Shown here piece by piece: positions 58,463 through 64,000 of a stretch of 64,000 nt of DNA. Made by a program: the position numbers and the translations under genes. Every line of letters starts with the position of its first letter. Position 1 is the first letter of the stretch. Under the pieces are notes generated by a model. The model was not told the DNA's origin. It did not search any database and saw nothing but the letters and a program-made list of their open reading frames with translations. Origin of the DNA: Paenisporosarcina sp. HGH0030 (GTDB taxonomy: Bacteria; Bacillota; Bacilli; Bacillales_A; Planococcaceae); NCBI RefSeq assembly GCF_000411295.1, contig NZ_KE150421.1, forward strand, positions 1,035,645 through 1,099,644. The letters run 5' to 3'.

Positions 58463-59722
58463 TTAAAAGAAAAATCTTTGTATATCATTCCATGTAACAA
58501 CAACCATCAGCACCATCAATAACATTATGCCGACAAAATGGATCATTCCTTCTTTTTGTCGGTCCAATGGTTTCCCTCGAATCGCTTCAAATAAGAAGAA
58601 TAATAATCGTCCACCATCCAATGCCGGAAGTGGTAGTAAATTCATGATACCTAAGTTAATGCTTAGAATAGCTGCCCAATTCATTAGATTGAAAACACCA
58701 TATTGTGCCACTGCTTCGGTTGCTTTATAAATTCCTACTGGTCCTGACAAAGCATCAATTGTAAACTGTCCAGTTACCAACATGCCAAGGAGTTCAAAAA
58801 TTTTCGCAATCCAAGTGATGGTTTGATCAGCACCGAAAGCTAATGCTTTCAAAGGATTTTTTTCAACTGGACTTTCATATATAACTCCAATTTGTCCATA
58901 CTTTTCGCCGTCTTTTTCTACGGTTTTTGGTGTGATAGTTGAAGAAATGGTTTCACCATCTCGTACGTATTCAAACGTTAATTCTTCTCCTGCACTAGCT
59001 TGTACCTTTGCAGCGAGATCTTGCCATTTATTAATGGGCTGACCATCAATTTTAGTAACTAAATCTCCGTCCTGCATACCGGCTGCAAGGGCAGGGCTAT
59101 CATCAGAGACTCCCGAAATAACAGGCTCGTAAGTCGGAACCCCTTGCAACAAGCCAATTGCCAAGAAGATGAAGAAAGATAAAATAAAGTTAAATAAAGG
59201 ACCAGCAAAAATGGTCATAGCACGCTTGCCAAGTGATTTCGAACCAAATTGGCGATCATAAGGTGCTATTAATGTTTCTTTGCCATTCTCTACGATTACG
59301 GCTTTGCGTGAAACATTATATCGTACTAAACGTTCATCTTCATCGTATCCTTCAATCCAGAGTTCTTTTTCCAAATCGGAACGTTCAGTTTCCAAAAACA
59401 ACATGTCTTGTTGTTGTTTATTATGATTGAGGACGATTTTACGAACTTCTTCTTTTGAGTTTAACATGAGTCCGACACGGAATCCTGGCTGTAATTCAAC
59501 CGAATCCATATCTTCTCCAGCCATTCGCACATATCCACCAAGAGGCAGAAGACGAATGGTATAAAGAGTTTCCCCTTTTGTGATTCCAAGTATTTTTGGA
59601 CCAAAGCCAATTGCAAATTCACGTACCATGATTCCGGCACGTTTGGCAAAAATAAAGTGACCTAGTTCATGAAAAAATACTAGTGAACCAAATATCAGGA
59701 TAAAAGCAATGGTTGTCTCCAT
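58463..59722 (-). CDS. rseP: Site-2 zinc metalloprotease RseP (RasP)
   Basis: An intramembrane protease that cleaves anti-sigma factors and signal-peptide remnants. The zinc motif HELGH lies in the first membrane helix (about 18-22), a PDZ domain covers about 190-270 (VPTYEPVISGVSDDSPA) and the LDG motif is LPLPALDGGRLLF. 419 residues. ATG with AGGTGGG. Between dxr and proS, as rasP in B. subtilis. Confidence 0.96.
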   Translation of the reverse strand: METTIAFILIFGSLVFFHELGHFIFAKRAGIMVREFAIGFGPKILGITKGETLYTIRLLPLGGYVRMAGEDMDSVELQPGFRVGLMLNSKEEVRKIVLNHNKQQQDMLFLETERSDLEKELWIEGYDEDERLVRYNVSRKAVIVENGKETLIAPYDRQFGSKSLGKRAMTIFAGPLFNFILSFFIFLAIGLLQGVPTYEPVISGVSDDSPALAAGMQDGDLVTKIDGQPINKWQDLAAKVQASAGEELTFEYVRDGETISSTITPKTVEKDGEKYGQIGVIYESPVEKNPLKALAFGADQTITWIAKIFELLGMLVTGQFTIDALSGPVGIYKATEAVAQYGVFNLMNWAAILSINLGIMNLLPLPALDGGRLLFFLFEAIRGKPLDRQKEGMIHFVGIMLLMVLMVVVTWNDIQRFFF

Positions 59723-59767
59723 AAAGTCCCACCTTTTTTACAGCATTTCGCCGTCATCATTCTTTCA

Positions 59768-60916
59768 TCATTTTATCATGTTTCGAACATCTTTTCTCGT
59801 AATTGCATCCACATGCAATATCGTTTCCAAATCCGGAGTACTAATAAGCGTATGTTTGTCCATAACTCGTTCAATGCATTCTTCTATTTGGAGGAATCGA
59901 ATCTCTCCATTTAAAAACAAGGCAACGGCTGCTTCATTTGCAGCATTCAAAACTGTGGTCATTGTACCACCCGCCCGACCTGCATCGTATGCAAGTTTTA
60001 ATGCATGAAAACGTTCCATATTCATTTCTTCAAAATGAAGTTTGCCTATTTCAACAAGATTTAAACGTTTTGCACTTTTTCTTGGAAGCCTGTCCGGATA
60101 AGAAAGAGCATATTGAATGGGAACACGCATATCTGGTGTCCCAAGTTGTGCCATTACACTTGTGTCATGGAATTCCACCATTGAATGAATGATACTCTCC
60201 CTATGCAAGACAACTTCAATATCATCATAAGGCATGTCGAAAAGCACTTGTGCTTCAATCACTTCTAAACCTTTGTTCATCATTGTTGCAGAATCAATCG
60301 TAATTTTTGCGCCCATGGACCAGTTAGGATGACTCAACGCATCCTGTACTGTTACGTTCTCCAATTCTTTCCGCGTACGGTCACGGAAGCTACCTCCGGA
60401 TGCCGTTAAAATCAACCTGCTTACTTGGCTTCTCTTTTCACCATTCATCGATTGGAAAAGAGCTGAATGCTCGCTATCAACCGGTAAAATAGTTGCTTTG
60501 TATTTCTCTGCCGCAGTCATCACCAAATGCCCCGCTGTAACCAGCGTTTCTTTGTTTGCGAGAGCAATTGTCTTTCGTTGTTTTATTGCCTCTAACGTCG
60601 CTTCAAGACCAACACTACCCAAAACAGCATTTACTAAAATGGACGCATCTGGGTGAGTCGCAACGTCGATCAATCCATTGCTACCATATGCAAGTTCAAT
60701 GCTCGGAAATTCCTTCTTAAGTGAAATTGCATCAACTTCTTCTTGAACAGATACAAGTGTAGGATTAAATTCACGAATTATTTCTCTAGTCTTTTCAAGA
60801 TTGCGTCCAGCAGAAAAAGCCACTAGTTTAAATTGATGTGGATGTTCTCTTATGATGTCAATCGTTTGAATACCGATAGAGCCTGTTGCTCCCAATAAAC
60901 TAATCAGCTTTGTCAT
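59768..60916 (-). CDS. dxr: 1-deoxy-D-xylulose 5-phosphate reductoisomerase
   Basis: The second step of the MEP isoprenoid pathway, feeding UppS next door. The 382-residue enzyme has [14 protein letters not shown] (NADPH), [11 protein letters not shown] and [13 protein letters not shown]. The ATG at MTKLISLLG is preferred to a TTG three codons earlier, which sits too close to AAGGGGA. Confidence 0.97.
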   Translation of the reverse strand: MTKLISLLGATGSIGIQTIDIIREHPHQFKLVAFSAGRNLEKTREIIREFNPTLVSVQEEVDAISLKKEFPSIELAYGSNGLIDVATHPDASILVNAVLGSVGLEATLEAIKQRKTIALANKETLVTAGHLVMTAAEKYKATILPVDSEHSALFQSMNGEKRSQVSRLILTASGGSFRDRTRKELENVTVQDALSHPNWSMGAKITIDSATMMNKGLEVIEAQVLFDMPYDDIEVVLHRESIIHSMVEFHDTSVMAQLGTPDMRVPIQYALSYPDRLPRKSAKRLNLVEIGKLHFEEMNMERFHALKLAYDAGRAGGTMTTVLNAANEAAVALFLNGEIRFLQIEECIERVMDKHTLISTPDLETILHVDAITRKDVRNMIK

Positions 60917-60931
60917 AAACGTCAAATCCCC

Positions 60932-61726
60932 TTAACCAGCAAAATGCAAGAAATGTAAAAGTGGTAACACAAATAATAAGCTATCGAATCTGTCTAAAAT
61001 TCCTCCGTGTCCAGGTAAGATATCACCTGAATCCTTAACGTTGTAGTGGCGCTTAAGTGCCGATTCAACCAAATCGCCCATTTGACCAAAAATGGAAGCT
61101 AGTATCGTCACAATGACCAGAATCGTATAGGACGAACTGATTGGGTAAATCCATTGGAAAAGTAAAGCAAAAATAATAGCCGTCAAGATTCCTCCGATAA
61201 ATCCTTCAATGGTTTTATTAGGAGAAATATCAGGCCACAATTTCTTTTTACCAAATTTTTTCCCAGTAAAATAAGCTCCTGAATCGGTTGTCCAAATAAC
61301 CAGCAAGGCATAAATGACATATTCAATGCCATCCATACGCGTTTCAATGAAATAGAAAAATCCGATTCCAATATATAATACGCCCATAATAGAAAATGCA
61401 GCATCTTCAAATGTGTAGCGATTCTTCACGACAACGGTGTAGATAAGTAATAAAAGTACAGCAATAAGTGCTAAATCTATTTTGGTATACCCCGTTGTTT
61501 CCATTAATGGTATCGACCATTGATTAGGCGTTAGAAAAACAAATAATGCAAGAAGAGCGATTGCTCCATGAACTGAAAAAATGGTATGACCTTTCATACG
61601 TAATAATTCAAATAATCCGATTGCCGCCATAGCGTAAACGAGAAGTGTAAAAGGAAGACCTCCTAGCCAAACAATCGGAATGAATAATGCAGCTCCAATT
61701 ACTGCAGTGATGATGCGTTGTTTCAA
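60932..61726 (-). CDS. cdsA: Phosphatidate cytidylyltransferase
   Basis: Makes CDP-diacylglycerol, the precursor used by PgsA elsewhere in this window. The 264-residue membrane enzyme has about eight hydrophobic segments and the family signature GDLVESALKRHYNVKDSGDI followed by LPGHGGILDRFDS. Overlaps uppS by ATGA. Confidence 0.97.
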   Translation of the reverse strand: MKQRIITAVIGAALFIPIVWLGGLPFTLLVYAMAAIGLFELLRMKGHTIFSVHGAIALLALFVFLTPNQWSIPLMETTGYTKIDLALIAVLLLLIYTVVVKNRYTFEDAAFSIMGVLYIGIGFFYFIETRMDGIEYVIYALLVIWTTDSGAYFTGKKFGKKKLWPDISPNKTIEGFIGGILTAIIFALLFQWIYPISSSYTILVIVTILASIFGQMGDLVESALKRHYNVKDSGDILPGHGGILDRFDSLLFVLPLLHFLHFAG

Positions 61727-62517
61727 TTTGTTTCTTCTCCCTTCAATCCTCCATAACGGCGATTTCGGTTTTGGTAACTATCCACTGCGTCGAGCAAGCA
61801 GCTTTCGTCAAAATCTGGCCACAGCGTATCCGTAAACCAGAACTCTGTATAGGCCAATTGCCAAAGCATAAAGTTGCTGAGACGAACCTCTCCGCTTGTG
61901 CGGATAAGTAAATCAGGTTCGGGTAACTCACAGGTCATTAAATGCTGTGAAATTAAATCTTCCGTTACGTCGCTATAGCTAAGCGAACCCTCTTCAACGA
62001 GTTGTGCAATTTTTTGCATCGCTTGTGCAATCTCTGCACGACTTCCATAATTCAAAGCAAAGTTCAATATTAGTCCCGTATTATCTTTAGTTGCTTCCAT
62101 TGCTTTGCGAACAGCATTATGTGTATGTCGAGGTAATGTTTCACTTTCACCCATCATGACCACACGCACATTTTGTTCGATCAGCTCGGGTAGATAAGTA
62201 CCTAAAAACTCTTCGGGTAATCGCATAATAAAATCAACTTCAAGTTTTGGTCGTTTCCAATTCTCAGTCGAAAATGCATATACGGTTAATACGCCTACAC
62301 CTAAATCATTGGCAAGTCGAGTAATTTTCCGAACCGTTTTCATACCTTCATGATGACCGGCTACTCGTGGAAGAGCCCGTTTCTTCGCCCATCTCCCATT
62401 GCCATCCATAATAATCGCAATGTGTTCAGGTATTTGTTCTTTTTTAGAATGCGAAATACGCTCCGCCAGCGATTGATTTTGTCGTTCGGGTTTTCTCCGA
62501 ATGAGTTTATGTAACAT
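61723..62517 (-). CDS. uppS: Undecaprenyl diphosphate synthase
   Basis: Makes the C55 lipid carrier for peptidoglycan and teichoic acids. The cis-prenyltransferase motifs IIMDGNGRWAKKR, TVYAFSTENWKRP and DLLIRTSGEVRLSNF are intact in 264 residues. ATG with GGAGG. Heads the uppS-cdsA-dxr-rseP-proS group. Confidence 0.97.
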   Translation of the reverse strand: MLHKLIRRKPERQNQSLAERISHSKKEQIPEHIAIIMDGNGRWAKKRALPRVAGHHEGMKTVRKITRLANDLGVGVLTVYAFSTENWKRPKLEVDFIMRLPEEFLGTYLPELIEQNVRVVMMGESETLPRHTHNAVRKAMEATKDNTGLILNFALNYGSRAEIAQAMQKIAQLVEEGSLSYSDVTEDLISQHLMTCELPEPDLLIRTSGEVRLSNFMLWQLAYTEFWFTDTLWPDFDESCLLDAVDSYQNRNRRYGGLKGEETN

Positions 62518-62606
62518 GCTGAATCCTCCACTTTACTCGCTTATCGGAATGTCGTCTTTCCTATCATATCAAAAATCGATGGAATTTACTTCTTTCCCAT
62601 AAAAAA

Positions 62607-62633
62607 AGACGTCCTATGAAATAGGAACGTCTT
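62607..62633 (-). terminator. Intrinsic terminator of frr
   Basis: AAGACGT/ACGTCTT and CCTAT/ATAGG form a stem with a single bulge; seven-T tail on the minus strand. Confidence 0.9.
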
Positions 62634-62655
62634 AATCGAAAAAAAGTTCAAAAAC

Positions 62656-63213
62656 TTAAACTTCCAAAATTTCTTTCTCTTTATCTTTGGCAACTTGGTC
62701 AATTTGAACAATATAATCATCAGTTAGTTTTTGAACATTTTCAGAAAATCCGCGCAAATCGTCTTCTGTGATTTCGCTTTTCTTCTCTAATTTTTTCAAT
62801 TCATCATTCGCATCACGGCGGATGTTACGAATGCCGACTTTTGCTTCTTCTGCTTCTTTTTTGACTAATTTCACTAAGTCTTTACGACGTTCTTCTGTCA
62901 AAGCTGGTATAGCAATACGGATTAATGTACCATCATTTGATGGGGAAATCCCTAAATCTGATTTTTGAATTGCTTTTTCGATGTCACCAAGAGCAGTCTT
63001 GTCATAAGGTTGAATTGTCAGTAAACGTGCTTCAGGTGTCGCGATTCCGGCAATCTGGTTGATTGGCGTCGGTGCACCATAATAATCAACAAAGATTTTA
63101 TCCAATAAAGAAGCACTCGCACGACCCGCACGAATTGTTGAAAGTTCACGACTTAAAGCTTGAATCGCTTTTGTCATTCTTTCTTTTGTTTGATCAATCA
63201 CTTGTTTTGACAT
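62656..63213 (-). CDS. frr: Ribosome recycling factor
   Basis: Splits post-termination ribosomes with EF-G. The 185-residue protein has [18 protein letters not shown] and [14 protein letters not shown]. Its ATG overlaps the pyrH stop as TAATG, and its AGGAGG lies within the pyrH end. Confidence 0.98.
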   Translation of the reverse strand: MSKQVIDQTKERMTKAIQALSRELSTIRAGRASASLLDKIFVDYYGAPTPINQIAGIATPEARLLTIQPYDKTALGDIEKAIQKSDLGISPSNDGTLIRIAIPALTEERRKDLVKLVKKEAEEAKVGIRNIRRDANDELKKLEKKSEITEDDLRGFSENVQKLTDDYIVQIDQVAKDKEKEILEV

Positions 63214-63938
63214 TACGTATTCCTCCTAACGATCGTACCAATTGTTTCACCTAAAACGGCACGTTTAATATTTCCATTCTCCATAATTGAGAATACTATG
63301 AGAGGGATATCATTGTCCATACATAGTGTTGAAGCAGTCGAATCCATTACTTGCAAGCCTTGTTGAATGACATCGAGGAATGAAAGAGTGTCATACTTAA
63401 TGGCATCGCTATTTGTTTTTGGATCAGCTGAGTAGACGCCATCCACATTGTTTTTGCCCATTAAAATAACATCTGCCTCAATTTCTGCAGCACGCAGCGC
63501 AGCTGTCGTATCAGTAGAGAAGTAAGGATTCCCTGTTCCAGCAGCAAAAATAACGACTCTTTTCTTCTCTAAATGGCGGATTGCTTTTCTACGAATATAA
63601 GGTTCAGCTACTTGACGCATTTCAATTGATGATTGAACGCGTGTTTCAATGCCTGATTTTTCAAGTGAATCTTGCAGTGCTAAAGAATTCATAACAGTAG
63701 CTAACATGCCCATATAGTCCGCAGTTGCACGGTCCATACCCATTTCACTACCTACTTTACCGCGCCAGATATTTCCGCCGCCAACTACAACAGCAACTTC
63801 AACACCTAACTCTACAACTTCTTTCACTTGATCAGCTACGGATTTAATGATTTGAGGAGAAAGTCCAAAACCTTGTTCTCCTGCTAAAGCTTCTCCGCTT
63901 AATTTTAACACGACTCGATTGTATTTAGTCTCGCTCAT
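63213..63938 (-). CDS. pyrH: Uridylate kinase
   Basis: Bacterial UMP kinase of the amino-acid kinase fold, 241 residues: [30 protein letters not shown] and [21 protein letters not shown] with GGAGG. Upstream is a terminator, so pyrH-frr is its own unit. Confidence 0.98.
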   Translation of the reverse strand: MSETKYNRVVLKLSGEALAGEQGFGLSPQIIKSVADQVKEVVELGVEVAVVVGGGNIWRGKVGSEMGMDRATADYMGMLATVMNSLALQDSLEKSGIETRVQSSIEMRQVAEPYIRRKAIRHLEKKRVVIFAAGTGNPYFSTDTTAALRAAEIEADVILMGKNNVDGVYSADPKTNSDAIKYDTLSFLDVIQQGLQVMDSTASTLCMDNDIPLIVFSIMENGNIKRAVLGETIGTIVRRNT

Positions 63939-63968
63939 GGGTAGCCTCCATTACACTTTTTTCTCGAA

Positions 63969-63995
63969 AAATAGGGAACACAAAATCGTGCTCCC
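63969..63995 (-). terminator. Terminator of the gene beyond the window (probably tsf)
   Basis: GGGAGCAC and GTGTTCCC (minus strand) pair with one G-T wobble and are followed by TATTTTT. The upstream gene is outside the window; tsf is expected from Bacillales gene order. Confidence 0.75.
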
Positions 63996-64000
63996 CGGAG

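Overview
The window is a stretch of chromosome from a spore-forming, AT-rich member of the Bacillales. The core gene order follows the Bacillus subtilis pyrH to mutL region, with almost every gene on the minus strand. Sporulation genes (spoVS, cotE, spoIIIE, the dipicolinate synthase pair) show an endospore former. Frequent TTG and GTG starts, a korAB pair beside spoVS, the missing dapG and tepA, and the short intergenic repeats suggest a Planococcaceae-like organism (Sporosarcina or Psychrobacillus type). That family call is inference; no 16S or phylogeny is available here.

Layout, read in the direction of transcription from the right end to the left: pyrH-frr (UMP kinase, ribosome recycling); uppS-cdsA-dxr-rseP-proS-polC (isoprenoid and phospholipid synthesis, site-2 protease, prolyl-tRNA synthetase, replicative polymerase); rimP-nusA-ylxR-ylxQ-infB-ylxP-rbfA-truB-ribF-rpsO-pnp (transcription, translation and RNA turnover); mlpA; a 1.5-kb accessory island with structured repeats and a DUF402 gene; ymxH-spoVFA-spoVFB-asd-dapA (dipicolinate and diaminopimelate synthesis); rnjB; spoIIIE; a GntR regulator with a BMP lipoprotein and nupOPQ-type nucleoside ABC transporter; one small plus-strand membrane protein; ymfF-ymfH-ymfI-ymfJ-ymfK-rodZ-pgsA-cinA; recA under a LexA box; rny-ymdB; spoVS; korA-korB (2-oxoacid:ferredoxin oxidoreductase); miaB-ricA; cotE; mutS-mutL.

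The left 2.3 kb is accessory: a PadR regulator with a duplicated promoter/operator region, a CxxC/CxxC mini-protein translationally coupled to a frameshifted lipoprotein gene, and a plus-strand YfhD-like gene with an internal duplication. Most transcription units end in a clear intrinsic hairpin, so the operons can be delimited directly. RNase Y, RNase J2, PNPase and RicA together cover much of the RNA decay machinery.

I do not see a large undescribed multi-gene system. The least-explained material is non-coding: a tandem array of hairpin-rich repeats with a second copy about 31 kb away (near 7.7 kb and 39.3 kb), a cruciform-like element beside the DUF402 gene, a 20-21-bp periodic repeat between cinA and recA, the duplicated padR promoter, and a terminator hairpin directly in front of mlpA. 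The small CxxC protein and its frameshifted partner are the most interesting coding observation.
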